Shown one piece after another: positions 41,760 to 50,595 of a DNA stretch of 64,000 nt; position 1 is the first letter of the stretch, and each line of letters starts with the position of its first letter. The DNA comes from Pseudomonadota bacterium (GTDB taxonomy: Bacteria > Myxococcota_A > UBA9160 > SZUA-336). A program made the position numbers and the translations under genes. The notes beneath the pieces were generated by a model, which was not told the origin of the DNA, did no database searches, and worked only from the letters and a program-made list of their open reading frames with translations. The stretch is taken from NCBI GenBank assembly GCA_003247575.1, contig QJZC01000058.1, forward strand, positions 1 to 64,000, written 5' to 3'.

Positions 41760-43409
41760 CTACTGTAACCCGCGCAGGGCCTTCTCGCAGGCATCGCGCA
41801 GAAAGCGATCCCCCTCGCGCATTCCGCGTTCGAGCACGGAGCGCGCCCGCTCGCCCTGCATGCGGCCAAGCGCTTCGACGACCGCGAGTCGGAAGCCCCG
41901 GACCCGCTTCCGGTTCCATCCGCCGGACTCCTCGAGACTGTCGGCGAGCGCTTCGATCGCATCGGCGCCTCCAAGTCGCGCGAGGCTGGACACCGCCTGC
42001 AGACGGACCTGGTCGCCCGAGCGTCCCGGGTCCCGCACGACCTCGCACAACGCCGCACGCCCCCGCTGCTCGCCCGTCCAACCCAGCCCGTAGGCCGCCG
42101 CCCAGGCGACACGGCCTCTCCGCGACGTGAGCGCATCGCACAGAGTCGTGATGCTCCGCCGGGTACCGATGCGGGCCAGCGAGCGCGCGGCTTCGCGCAG
42201 AATCCCGTCGTCGTTCGAGCTGCCGAGCAACGAGATCAAGGGCGACTCGGCGCGGGGATGTTGCATCTCCCCGAGCAGTCGTGCCGCGCGCCGTACGCGC
42301 GCAGGACTCTCTGCACCGAGCTCGGAGATGAGCACGGGAAGCGCGGAGTCCCCCATCACCACGAGGATGCCCGGCGTGAGCGCCTGCGCATCCTCGGAAC
42401 CGCGCGTATGCTCCTCGAGCAGACGCGGAACGATCTCGGCTCCGAGAGCAACGAGGAGCTGCACGGCTTCGACGGCCGAGCCGGTCGCAGGTGCATAGGC
42501 GCGCTGGACGGATATTCGCAGGAGTTCTTCACTACCGAAGACGAGGTTCCGAAGCGTGTCCGATGCGCAGCGGGGCACCTGCACCAGCTTGGGACCCAAA
42601 CCAGCGCTATGCCGACCCAAGACGAGCGCCGTGCGGTACGCGTCCACGTAGTCTTTGTCGTGCATGCGCTGCTCGAGCTCGCTGGCGATCGACCGGCACA
42701 CGCGTTCGTAGTTGGCCAGGCTCGGCGATCGTTCCAACTCGGCGATCAGGTCGTCGATCGGGTTCGCGTCGAACGCGAGCTCTCCAGTAATCTCGTGCGA
42801 GCTCGGCAAGGCGGACTCGATGGGCGCTTCGGCTTCGGGCGGCTCGGCGTCGGCTTGGACCTGCTGTCCACTGGAGAGGTCGGAATCCGAGTCGGAGCCG
42901 GAATCCTGGGGGCCGTCGGGCTCGGGGCGACCCGTCTCCCGCGCGCCCTCGCGAGCGAGCTCCTCGCGAACGAGGGAGATCGGACCGGCATCCCCGGAGC
43001 AAATGTGGGGCAGCTCCGCGGTTGCCAACGCCCGCATCAGTCCAGGCTCCGGAGCGGCGGCGTCCGCCGCGCGCGCCAAGAGTCCGACGAAGAGCAGAAA
43101 CTCCTCCTCGCGAAGCCCCGGCAGGACGACCAAGCTGCTCACCCCTGCATCGCGCAGAGCCCGCGAGAGATCGCCCAGCCCGGGCCCCGACAACTGCACA
43201 CCCACCCCGAGCTCGAAGCCGTTCTCTTCGGCATGCAAGCTCAGCACCGCGCTGCGCGCGAGCGCGGCCGTCCAGACCCGGGCTGCACGCTGGAGCACGC
43301 TCGCCTGAGCTGGGTCCTCAGGTAGATAGAACCGACGCGCGCGCAGAGCGCGGGTCAGCTCCAATAGCAGCGGCATCGCCGTGGCTGCTCGCCAACCGGC
43401 TCCACTCAT
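41760..43409 (-). CDS. HEAT-repeat protein
   Basis: A 549-residue protein. Residues about 350-545 are HEAT/PBS-lyase-type helical repeats (ARVRRAARLLGEMQHPRAES, REAARSLARIGTRRSI, VRLQAVSSLARLGGADAIEA, RLAVVEALGRMQGERARS). An acidic, Ser/Asp-rich linker in the middle (DSGSDSDSDLSSG) separates them from an N-terminal helical domain. The ends lack signal peptide and membrane segment. I chose the ATG at 43409, which has GGGGGA about 7 bases upstream. Such repeats bind other proteins; the partner is unknown. It lies 277 bases upstream of ruvX on the same strand. Confidence 0.75.
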   Translation of the reverse strand: MSGAGWRAATAMPLLLELTRALRARRFYLPEDPAQASVLQRAARVWTAALARSAVLSLHAEENGFELGVGVQLSGPGLGDLSRALRDAGVSSLVVLPGLREEEFLLFVGLLARAADAAAPEPGLMRALATAELPHICSGDAGPISLVREELAREGARETGRPEPDGPQDSGSDSDSDLSSGQQVQADAEPPEAEAPIESALPSSHEITGELAFDANPIDDLIAELERSPSLANYERVCRSIASELEQRMHDKDYVDAYRTALVLGRHSAGLGPKLVQVPRCASDTLRNLVFGSEELLRISVQRAYAPATGSAVEAVQLLVALGAEIVPRLLEEHTRGSEDAQALTPGILVVMGDSALPVLISELGAESPARVRRAARLLGEMQHPRAESPLISLLGSSNDDGILREAARSLARIGTRRSITTLCDALTSRRGRVAWAAAYGLGWTGEQRGRAALCEVVRDPGRSGDQVRLQAVSSLARLGGADAIEALADSLEESGGWNRKRVRGFRLAVVEALGRMQGERARSVLERGMREGDRFLRDACEKALRGLQ

Positions 43410-43427
43410 CCAGACGTCCCCCGCCAA

Positions 43428-43762
43428 GGCAGCCGGCGAATCCGGTGCATCCTCATCGCAATTCGGCGGGAGGAGCAGAGCCCTTGAATCGGTTCGAACT
43501 CGACAATCGGCTCATTTTCGCTATTTATTCGCAAATGACACGCGGGGCGCAGGATCCGCCGATTCCGCCAGGGTCTGCCGACTTCGTCACTCGTCGCATG
43601 CCTCGCGGCGATTCCGGCAGTCTCAGAAGGAGCTCCCCCGGCTCCACTCGGCGCAATTCCCCCAGGTGGATCCGGTGCCCCGCGTGACGCCAGTTGACCC
43701 GGAGAGCTCCGCTGCCTACGATCGCGAGAGCCGCCCCACCCTCTCGAAGTCTTTGGAAACAA
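43428..43762. other. Divergent intergenic region upstream of pgpA
   Basis: This 335-base gap separates the minus-strand HEAT gene from pgpA. It holds the candidate pgpA promoter and an AT-rich patch near 43510-43535. Open frames across it are not protein-like. Confidence 0.5.
43694..43722 (+). promoter_or_regulatory. Candidate sigma70 promoter for pgpA-cinA-thpR-recA
   Basis: TTGACC (43694-43699), a 17-base spacer and TACGAT (43717-43722), about 40 bases before the pgpA ATG. Confidence 0.5.
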
Positions 43763-44263
43763 ATGAGAATTTTCATCCTGCTGCTAGCGACCGGAGGGGG
43801 ATCCGGCTACAGCCCGGTGGCTCCGGGAACCGCCGGATCGGCGCTCGCGGTCGGGCTCTACCTTCTAGCCCTCCTTCTGCTCGGCGCCGTCGAGGTCGGT
43901 CCAGATTCACCGATCGGCGTCGCTCTGCTCGTCCTGGCTACCGCCGCCATCTCTATGGCGGGAGTCTGGGCGGCGGGTCGTGCCGAGCGACTCCTCGGCA
44001 AGAAGGACGACGGCCGCATTACGATCGACGAGGTGTCCGGTACCTGGATCAGCCTACTGACCCTGCCTCCCCGCACAGAGGTGCTCATCACGGGCTTCCT
44101 CCTCTTCCGGATCTTCGACATCTGGAAGCCGCCCCCGGCACGGCACTGCGAAGCGCTGGGGGGTGGGATCGGAATCATGGCCGACGACTGGGTGGCGGCG
44201 ATCTACGCAAATTTGGCTGGACAGCTCCTGTGGCGCATTCTGTTTCCAGGAGGACTGTGGTGA
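43763..44263 (+). CDS. pgpA: Phosphatidylglycerophosphatase A
   Basis: A 166-residue inner-membrane enzyme that dephosphorylates phosphatidylglycerophosphate in phosphatidylglycerol synthesis. ATGGGSGYSPVAPGTAGSA is the conserved N-terminal block, and GRITIDEVSGTWISLL and FRIFDIWKPPPARHCEAL carry the Asp/Glu residues of the family. The ATG at 43763 follows a candidate promoter. Its stop shares bases with the cinA GTG (GTGA), so it is coupled to cinA. Its product is the lipid donor used by Lgt. Confidence 0.92.
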   Translation: MRIFILLLATGGGSGYSPVAPGTAGSALAVGLYLLALLLLGAVEVGPDSPIGVALLVLATAAISMAGVWAAGRAERLLGKKDDGRITIDEVSGTWISLLTLPPRTEVLITGFLLFRIFDIWKPPPARHCEALGGGIGIMADDWVAAIYANLAGQLLWRILFPGGLW

Positions 44264-45621
44264 GACAGATCGACGCGTGGGTACTGACGATCGGAGACGA
44301 GCTGCTGCGCGGCGAGATCGTCGATTCGAACAAGTCCTTCTTCTCCGAGCGCCTGCTGCGACTCGACATCGAGACGACGCGGCACGTGACGGTCGCGGAT
44401 GACCCCGAGCCGATTTCCGAGCAGCTGCGCGCGGCGACCTCGGACGGGGCGCGCATCGTGCTCATCTCCGGTGGGCTCGGCCCGACGCGCGACGACATCA
44501 CGACCGAGGTGGTCGCGCGAACGTTCAGCCTCCCACTCGAACGCGATCAGGCGACCGTCGACCGTATGCGGAGCTACTTCGCGTCGGTCGGACGCGAGAT
44601 GAGCGAGAACAACGCCAAGCAGGCCGACTTTCCCAAGGGAGCGGAGATTCTGGCGAATCCCCTCGGGACTGCGCCCGGCTTCATGCTCCGTATCGAGGAC
44701 TGCCTGATCTTCTGCACGCCTGGGGTGCCACGAGAGCTCTACCGCATGGTCGATCAGGAGATCCTGCCGCGCATCGCTGAGGAGCGCGCTGCGAACGGCG
44801 CCGCGGCGCGCCCCGTGCGGGCTCAGCTGCTGCGCACCTTCGGCCTGGGAGAGTCCACCTTGGACCAGGAGCTGAGCGACATCGCCCAGGGAGACCCGAA
44901 TCTGACGCTCGGCTTCCGGACACAATTCCCCGACAACCTGGTTCGCGTGGTCGCACGCGGCGACGTTCCAGCCGAGGCGGAGTCGAAGCTCAGACACGCG
45001 GTAGATGCCATTCGGGACCGGCTCGGCGCAACCTTGATCGCCGAGAGCGACCAGACGCTGGAAGCCACCGTCGGCGAGCTCCTACTCCAACACGAGCTTC
45101 GTATCGCCGTCGCCGAGTCCTGCACCGGCGGCCTGCTGTCGCACCTCCTCACCGAGAATCCGGGAAGCTCGAAGTATCTGCTCGAGAGCATCGTCTGCTA
45201 CTCGAACGCAAGCAAGATGCGAGAGCTCGGAGTTTCCGCGGAAGTGCTCCGCAAAGACGGAGCCGTCTCCGAGCAGGTCGCCCTGCAGCTCGCCACGGCC
45301 ATGCGTAGTCGAACGGGTGCGGATCTGGGGATCGCGGTCACCGGCATAGCCGGCCCCGACAGCGATGAGCACGACACTCCGATCGGGACGCTCTGGATCG
45401 CGCTGGCAACGTCCACGGGAACCCGCGCGCGACAGTACCAGCTGACGCGCGATCGGGGGCGCAACAAGCGTCTGGCAGCACAGATCGCGCTCGAATGGAT
45501 TCGTCGCACCGTGATTGGACTGGAACTTCCAGATGAGACCTTTCCGCGGCTGCGTTCGGCGGCGTTCGATCCGGCCAAGCCGAGTAGCTCCCACCCTGCC
45601 CGCTCGGAGCAACGCACATGA
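44260..45621 (+). CDS. cinA: CinA-family nicotinamide mononucleotide deamidase
   Basis: A 453-residue two-domain protein. The N-terminal molybdopterin-binding-like (COG1058) domain has LTIGDELLRGEIVDSNKSF and ISGGLGPTRDDITTEVVAR. The C-terminal amidohydrolase domain has AVAESCTGGLLSHLLTENPG and VTGIAGPDSDEHDTPIGTLW, with the NMN deamidase Ser. It recycles NMN to NaMN and may detoxify ADP-ribose. It starts at a GTG overlapping the pgpA stop, and its own stop overlaps the thpR ATG (ATGA). The cinA-thpR-recA order is common. Confidence 0.93.
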   Translation: MRQIDAWVLTIGDELLRGEIVDSNKSFFSERLLRLDIETTRHVTVADDPEPISEQLRAATSDGARIVLISGGLGPTRDDITTEVVARTFSLPLERDQATVDRMRSYFASVGREMSENNAKQADFPKGAEILANPLGTAPGFMLRIEDCLIFCTPGVPRELYRMVDQEILPRIAEERAANGAAARPVRAQLLRTFGLGESTLDQELSDIAQGDPNLTLGFRTQFPDNLVRVVARGDVPAEAESKLRHAVDAIRDRLGATLIAESDQTLEATVGELLLQHELRIAVAESCTGGLLSHLLTENPGSSKYLLESIVCYSNASKMRELGVSAEVLRKDGAVSEQVALQLATAMRSRTGADLGIAVTGIAGPDSDEHDTPIGTLWIALATSTGTRARQYQLTRDRGRNKRLAAQIALEWIRRTVIGLELPDETFPRLRSAAFDPAKPSSSHPARSEQRT

Positions 45622-46226
45622 GCGACGCGACTCTGCGCTGCTTTCTCGCTGTCGAGGTCCCGACCGCGGTGCGCGACCGACTGGGCTCGCTGTGCACCGA
45701 GCTCGAGCAGACACATTCCGAGCTCCGGGTCGTGCCATCCGAGAACCTCCACATCACCCTCAAGTTCTTGGGTGATTTCCCGGAAGGCAGTATCCCGCGG
45801 CTCGCACGCCAAGCCGCGACAAAGCTGCTGCGCACTCCCCCTTTCGAGGTAACCTTGGCGGGCCTCGGTGCTTTCCCACATCAGCGTTCAGCGCGGGTGA
45901 TCTGGATCGGAATCCAACGTGGCGCTTCCCAGCTCGCCCGCATCGCACGCAAACTCGACTCCACGGCCGGACGTCTCGGAGCGGCACGCGACCGGCGTCC
46001 ATACCAACCGCATCTCACCTTGGGCAGACTGCGCGAGCCGTGCACCGTCGCCCTCGAGCAGTTACGCGCTCCCGACCCCATGTCCTTTCCAGTCGCCGAC
46101 GTGGTGTTGTTCGAGAGCCGCCTCGCCCCTTCCGGAGCTACCCATCTGCCGCTGGCCCGACTTCCGATCGGACCGCCCACAGACGAGAGCTCGGACGATT
46201 TCCACCCTTTCGCCCCAGATTTTTAG
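45618..46226 (+). CDS. thpR: RNA 2',3'-cyclic phosphodiesterase (2'-5' RNA ligase family)
   Basis: A 202-residue 2H phosphoesterase. The two catalytic HxTx motifs are ENLHITLKFLG (His about 44) and YQPHLTLGRLRE (His about 132). It opens 2',3'-cyclic phosphates on RNA and can join 2'-5' links in vitro. The C-terminal tail (PTDESSDDFHPFAPDF) is acidic and probably disordered. It overlaps cinA by 4 bases and ends 12 bases before recA, so recA is likely read from the same transcript. Confidence 0.92.
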   Translation: MSDATLRCFLAVEVPTAVRDRLGSLCTELEQTHSELRVVPSENLHITLKFLGDFPEGSIPRLARQAATKLLRTPPFEVTLAGLGAFPHQRSARVIWIGIQRGASQLARIARKLDSTAGRLGAARDRRPYQPHLTLGRLREPCTVALEQLRAPDPMSFPVADVVLFESRLAPSGATHLPLARLPIGPPTDESSDDFHPFAPDF

Positions 46227-46238
46227 GAGAAATCAAGC

Positions 46239-47309
46239 ATGGCGCGATCCACGAAGTCCTCAGAACCGACGAAGCAGAAGGCAATCGACCTCGCCGTCTC
46301 ATCCATCGAGAAGCAGTTCGGCAAGGGCGCCATCATGGTGCTCGGCAGCGGCGAGCCGCGCGAGGCCCTGCCTTCCATTCCCTCGGGGTCTCCCTCGTTG
46401 GACATCGCGCTCGGCATCGGAGGCTATCCCCGCGGGCGCGTCGTCGAAATCTATGGACCGGAGTCGTCGGGCAAGACCACACTCGCCCTCCACGCCGTCG
46501 CCAACTGCCAGCGACAGGGGGGAGTCGGGGCATTCATCGATGCAGAGCATGCGCTCGACATCCAGTACGCCGGGCGGCTCGGCGTGAACATCGAGGAGCT
46601 GCTCGTGTCACAGCCCGACACCGGTGAGCAGGCGCTCGAAATATCGGACATGCTGGTTCGCTCGGGTGCAGTAGACATCGTCGTGATCGATTCCGTGGCG
46701 GCACTCGTGCCGCGCGCAGAGATCGAAGGCGAGATGGGCGACACACATGTAGGTCTGCAGGCCCGTCTCATGAGCCAAGCCCTGCGGAAGCTGACGGGTA
46801 CCTTGTCCAAGTCTCAGACAGCCATGATCTTCATCAACCAGGTACGCATGAAGATCGGGGTCATGTTCGGCAACCCAGAGACCACACCTGGCGGAAATGC
46901 GCTCAAGTTCTATTCGTCGGTGCGACTCGACGTGCGCCGCATCGGCCAGATCAAGGACGGGACGGACGCCATCGGGAACCGCACACGGGTCAAGGTGGTC
47001 AAGAACAAGTGCGCTCCTCCCTTCCGCCAGGCGGAGTTCGACATCATGTTCAACCACGGAATCTCGCGCGAAGGTGACATTCTCGACCTGGCCGCGGAGC
47101 TGGGAGTGATCGAGAAGAGCGGGACCTGGTTCAGCTTCGAAGGCACACGCGTCGGCCAGGGACGCGAGAATGCCAAGCGCTTTCTCAAAGAGAATCCGGA
47201 CGTCTATGACAGGATTTCGGAGCTCGTGTACAACCACGCGGGTCTCAAGGTCGGAACCCCGGTGACAGGGGAGGACGAGGAGTCAGACCCCACCGAGGCC
47301 ACCGACTGA
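46239..47309 (+). CDS. recA: Recombinase RecA
   Basis: A 356-residue RecA that pairs homologous DNA and promotes LexA cleavage. Conserved blocks are [15 protein letters not shown], Walker [15 protein letters not shown], Walker [12 protein letters not shown], loop L2 region [20 protein letters not shown], and [11 protein letters not shown]. The short acidic C-terminus ([13 protein letters not shown]) is normal. GGAGAAAT precedes the ATG. I found no clear SOS box in the short spacer before it; its promoter may lie upstream of pgpA. A perfect 13-bp hairpin follows the gene. Confidence 0.97.
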   Translation: MARSTKSSEPTKQKAIDLAVSSIEKQFGKGAIMVLGSGEPREALPSIPSGSPSLDIALGIGGYPRGRVVEIYGPESSGKTTLALHAVANCQRQGGVGAFIDAEHALDIQYAGRLGVNIEELLVSQPDTGEQALEISDMLVRSGAVDIVVIDSVAALVPRAEIEGEMGDTHVGLQARLMSQALRKLTGTLSKSQTAMIFINQVRMKIGVMFGNPETTPGGNALKFYSSVRLDVRRIGQIKDGTDAIGNRTRVKVVKNKCAPPFRQAEFDIMFNHGISREGDILDLAAELGVIEKSGTWFSFEGTRVGQGRENAKRFLKENPDVYDRISELVYNHAGLKVGTPVTGEDEESDPTEATD

Positions 47310-47327
47310 CCCCTCGGGTCGCTCGTC

Positions 47328-47364
47328 CGGGCGGAATCCGAGTGCACAAGCCGGATTCCGCCCG
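47328..47364 (+). terminator. Perfect 13-bp hairpin downstream of recA
   Basis: CGGGCGGAATCCG (47328-47340) pairs exactly with CGGATTCCGCCCG (47352-47364) across an 11-base loop. It begins 18 bases after the recA stop. No U-tract follows, so it may terminate weakly or protect the mRNA end. Confidence 0.5.
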
Positions 47365-47571
47365 AGAGCAGACACACGCGCCACTGCGCTCCCGACCACC
47401 TCAAGGATCCCTCTGCTCACGTCGATTCTCAGCTGCAGAACAGCGATTCACCTACGTCCCTGCCAAGGGCCGCCAGGGAGCGGAACGATCGCCTGAACAC
47501 GCGCTTCTTCCGCTCGCTCGACCTACGAGTCTGGCCCGACACGGATCCCAGGTGGACAGGAACGGCGGCGC

Positions 47572-48738
47572 ATGGAACTGAACGACATCCTTAGGATTGC
47601 GATCAAGGGACAAGCCTCGGACATCCATCTCAAAGCGGGCCTTCCGCCGCTCTTCCGCGTAGATGGGGCGCTCGTTCCCCTAAAGGACGGGGAGCGCCTT
47701 CAGCCCGAACTACTCCATTCCATGCTCGCAAGCATCACTACCGAAGGTCAGAAGCTCTACTTCGACGAACATCACGAGGTGGATCTGGCCTACTCCATAC
47801 CCGGACTGGGCCGATTTCGCGTCAACGCGTTCATGCAGCGAGGCACGATCGGGATCGTGTTCCGCGCGATCCCATTCGGCGTGAAGACGATCGACCAGCT
47901 CCATCTCCCGAAGGTAGTCGAGCGGATCTCGATGGAAGCCCGCGGCCTGGTGCTCGTGACCGGCACGACCGGATCCGGAAAGTCGACCACCTTGGCTGCG
48001 ATGATCGACCACATCAACACCAACCGGACCTGTCACATCATCACCATCGAAGACCCGATCGAATTCCTGATTCGCGACAAGCGCTCCATGGTGAATCAGC
48101 GAGAGGTTGGCGTAGATACGAACGGGTTCGCCGCCGCGCTGCGCGGCGCTCTTCGCCAGGATCCAGACGTCATTCTGGTGGGTGAGATGCGGGACTTCGA
48201 GACCATCTCCACCGCTTTGACCGCGGCCGAAACCGGACATCTGGTCATGTCCACCCTCCACACGATCGACACGACCGAGACCATCTCGCGTATCGTGTCG
48301 GTGTTCCCACCGCATCAGCAGCAGCAGATCCGCCTTCAGCTCGCTAGCGTCGTGAAGGGGATCATCAGCCAACGTCTCGTGCCGCGTGCCGATGGGCGTG
48401 GTCGCGTCCCGGCGGTAGAGGTTCTGGTCTCTACAGCGCGCATTCGGGAGTGTATCGGCGACAAGGAACGCGCCACCGAGATCCACGATTCGATTTCGAA
48501 GGGCTACACCACGTACGGCATGCAGACCTTCGACCAGTCCCTGATGTCGCTGATCAAGCGCGGGTTGGTCACCTACGACGACGCCCTACACCACGTCGCC
48601 AACCCAGACGACTTCGCACTGCGCTTCAAGGGGATCTCCGGAACCTCGGACTCCAGCTGGGACGACTTCGAGACCGAAGACTCCAAGCCGGACACCGACT
48701 CCGCAGGCGGCGAACAGCTCAAGATCGACCGCTTCTGA
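47572..48738 (+). CDS. pilT: Type IV pilus retraction ATPase PilT
   Basis: A 388-residue hexameric ATPase that depolymerises type IV pili for twitching motility. The N-terminal PAS-like domain (LNDILRIAIKGQASDIHLKA) precedes the motor: Walker A TGTTGSGKSTTLA, Asp box DDPIEF-like IEDPIEFLI, Walker B VILVGEMRDFETIS and His box GHLVMSTLHTIDT. The C-terminal AIRNLIRE-type segment reads ARIRECIGDK. The last ~40 residues are an acidic tail. No pilB, pilC or pilA lies in the window. Confidence 0.95.
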   Translation: MELNDILRIAIKGQASDIHLKAGLPPLFRVDGALVPLKDGERLQPELLHSMLASITTEGQKLYFDEHHEVDLAYSIPGLGRFRVNAFMQRGTIGIVFRAIPFGVKTIDQLHLPKVVERISMEARGLVLVTGTTGSGKSTTLAAMIDHINTNRTCHIITIEDPIEFLIRDKRSMVNQREVGVDTNGFAAALRGALRQDPDVILVGEMRDFETISTALTAAETGHLVMSTLHTIDTTETISRIVSVFPPHQQQQIRLQLASVVKGIISQRLVPRADGRGRVPAVEVLVSTARIRECIGDKERATEIHDSISKGYTTYGMQTFDQSLMSLIKRGLVTYDDALHHVANPDDFALRFKGISGTSDSSWDDFETEDSKPDTDSAGGEQLKIDRF

Positions 48739-48792
48739 GTACATCACGCCCGAGTCGTTAGCCGGAACATCTCGCGAGCCCTCGTCAGGGGA

Positions 48793-48859
48793 CTCGGGAG
48801 TCACGGCTGGCCGGGCCTAATCGCGGACTCATACGGCCCGACCAGCCGTGACTCCCGAG
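48793..48859 (+). repeat. Hairpin A downstream of pilT, conserved-loop element
   Basis: Bases 48793-48810 pair perfectly with 48842-48859 (18 bp), and CGGGCC (48812-48817) with GGCCCG (48835-48840) extends the stem past one mismatch. The 17-nt loop (48818-48834) reads TAATCGCGGACTCATAC. It starts about 55 bases after the pilT stop. Hairpin B carries the reverse complement of this loop with one base different. Confidence 0.75.
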
Positions 48860-49045
48860 CCTGGTCATCTCGGATAGAAGACGGTCTGGGGAAGAGACCT
48901 TGGAGGGCGGACGCACGTGCCCAGCTGGGGGTCGGCTCCCCTATCGTCACGACTCCGATCCCCCGCACCGGCCCCCTGCGTCGGGGCGAAGGCAATTACC
49001 CGAGCAACCCACCCCATCCACCCTGGCAGCCCGCCGCGGACGATC

Positions 49046-49116
49046 GGGTTGTGGAATCGCGGATGCCGGGCCGTATGAGTCCGCGATTGGGCCCGGCATC
49101 CGCGATTCCACAACCC
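49046..49116 (-). repeat. Hairpin B downstream of the TPM gene, conserved-loop element
   Basis: Bases 49046-49072 pair perfectly with 49090-49116 (27 bp). Read on the minus strand, the 17-nt loop (49073-49089) is CAATCGCGGACTCATAC, differing from hairpin A only in its first base, and is again closed by GGGCC/GGCCC. The stem sequence beyond these pairs is unrelated to that of A. It starts 26 bases after the TPM stop. Confidence 0.75.
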
Positions 49117-49142
49117 CTGACGAGACCGGGTGAACTGCTTGG

Positions 49143-49766
49143 TCAGTCCAAACGCTGGATGGCGTCCGCTAGCTCGTTGATGTCGTCGGAGCGCGGGGGG
49201 AACGCTTCTGCCAGGTGCGCACCGATCTCTCGCAGTGCCGCGCAGATTCCGTCTGCAGGGCGGCCGGCGCGGATCGCCGCGATGATCGCGTCCGTCTGCT
49301 TCTTCCACGCGTCCGCTCCAACACGCATGTGGATGCCCCGATCGGCGAGGATCTGGACGCCGTGCTCGAGCTCCGAGATGAGCAGCAGCACTCCGCTTCG
49401 ATCCCGTGTCTCGGTGACCCCGCGAGCGACGAAGAGTTGCTGTGCCATCGCCGAAAGCCTATCCGAGAATTCTTGCCTGGGAACCAAGCAACGCACGCAG
49501 GGCTTGATCCCGCTCAGTCGCCAGAGGGCCGCCCCGAGCACGAGCTGACCCACGAAGATCGCCTCGGGTGGAACCAGCGGCACCCAGAGATACACACTGA
49601 GCGCGATCACGACGGTCAGCCCCCCGACCCATGGCACGCGCCAAGCGGCGTAGTCGTCGCAGCGACGGGCGACGACGACCACGAGCTCACCGGCGGTAGA
49701 CTGCTCCAGCTCGCCGATCAGCGCTTCGATACGCGCCTCTTCCTCCGCGGTCAGCAGCTCTGCCAT
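49143..49766 (-). CDS. TPM-domain membrane protein
   Basis: A 207-residue protein with a TPM fold (LTAEEEARIEALIGELEQSTA, then the HGVQILADRGIHMRVGADAWK segment) interrupted by two adjacent membrane helices (WVGGLTVVIALSVYLWVPLV and AIFVGQLVLGAALWRL). TPM proteins, typified by plant Psb32/TLP18.3, have been linked to phosphatase activity or membrane-complex repair; the bacterial role is open. I chose ATG 49766, which begins the domain. It lies 4 bases after a second TPM gene. Hairpin B is just downstream. Confidence 0.85.
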   Translation of the reverse strand: MAELLTAEEEARIEALIGELEQSTAGELVVVVARRCDDYAAWRVPWVGGLTVVIALSVYLWVPLVPPEAIFVGQLVLGAALWRLSGIKPCVRCLVPRQEFSDRLSAMAQQLFVARGVTETRDRSGVLLLISELEHGVQILADRGIHMRVGADAWKKQTDAIIAAIRAGRPADGICAALREIGAHLAEAFPPRSDDINELADAIQRLD

Positions 49767-49770
49767 CGCC

Positions 49771-50574
49771 TCACCAGCTCCCCGAGGAGCCACCGCCCCC
49801 GAAGCCGCCCCCGCCTCCGCCAAAGCCGCCCCCACCACCTCCGCCGAATCCACCGCCGAAGGGGCCACCCCCATAGTATCCAAGACCTCCGCGACGCCTC
49901 AGCCCAGCGCCCCCGCCAGGTCCATTCATCAGTCGAGCCAGCAGGATGAATGCGCCGACGGCGAGATAGAACAGCCAGCTCGGAATCTGACGCGTCCGAC
50001 CGGATGCTCCTCGAGCAGGCAGCGCAACCGATTCACCGGCTCCAGCGCGCATGAGCAGATCCATCGCCTCGTCGACCCCCGCATCGAAACGACCGGATCG
50101 AAAGGCGGGAACCAGCACCTGACGAATGACTCGAGCAGACAGCGCATCGGTGATGCTCCCCTCGAGCCCATAGCCCACCTCGATCCGCATCTTGCGATCC
50201 CCCTGCGAGATCGCGAGGAGCAGTCCGTCGTCTGCATCCGAACGCCCGAGCTGCCAGCTCTCCACCACGCGGATCGAGAAATCCTCGATCGGCTCCCCTT
50301 CGAGCGAAGCGACGGTGAGTAGTGCGAACTGATGGCCCGTGCGTCGCTCGTAGTCACCGAGCTTCCGCTCGAGCTCGATGCGCGAACTCGGCGCCAGAAG
50401 CCCCGCCAAATCATTCACTCGCCCCTCGAGTTTGGGGACAGCAATCTGCGCGAGCAGCGAGTTGGCAATCGAGAGCGCGAGCACGCACAGGATGGAGACC
50501 GCCATGCACCTCTGTCGAGAGCCGCCGACTCGACTCATCGATCTAGTGCGCGCGTATGCCGCATCCAAAGTCAA
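49771..50574 (-). CDS. TPM-domain protein with signal peptide and Gly-rich C-terminus (YgcG-like)
   Basis: A 267-residue protein. A signal peptide (AVSILCVLALSIANSLLAQ) leads to the TPM domain (VNDLAGLLAPSSRIELERKL, GLLLAISQGDRKMRIEVGYG, LEGSITDALSARVIRQ). A membrane helix follows (WLFYLAVGAFILLARLM), then a C-terminal tail of Gly repeats (GGGFGGGGGG) ending in GGSSGSW, typical of YgcG proteins. The start is uncertain: M1, M13 (50538) and M24 (50505) all precede the signal. It lies directly after lemA on the minus strand; lemA and TPM genes commonly occur together. Confidence 0.87.
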   Translation of the reverse strand: MTLDAAYARTRSMSRVGGSRQRCMAVSILCVLALSIANSLLAQIAVPKLEGRVNDLAGLLAPSSRIELERKLGDYERRTGHQFALLTVASLEGEPIEDFSIRVVESWQLGRSDADDGLLLAISQGDRKMRIEVGYGLEGSITDALSARVIRQVLVPAFRSGRFDAGVDEAMDLLMRAGAGESVALPARGASGRTRQIPSWLFYLAVGAFILLARLMNGPGGGAGLRRRGGLGYYGGGPFGGGFGGGGGGGFGGGGGGFGGGGSSGSW

Positions 50575-50595
50575 CGGCGGCCTGGACGTAGTACA

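Larger units (their letters stand above)
48739..49142. other. Convergent intergenic region with paired hairpins
   Basis: This 404-base gap lies between the 3' ends of pilT (plus) and a TPM gene (minus). It has no protein-like frame. Its only clear features are two long hairpins with nearly identical 17-nt loops, in inverted orientation, with about 185 bases between them. Confidence 0.6.

Noticed and set aside
46227-46238. SOS (LexA) box before recA
   Set aside because: Only 12 bases separate thpR and recA, and no palindromic SOS-like site is seen there or directly before pgpA.
48793-49116. Integron attC-like sites or a miniature transposon
   Set aside because: No GTTRRRY/RYYYAAC core in attC orientation, no target-site duplication and no integrase or transposase nearby. 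Position at gene 3' ends fits an RNA element better.
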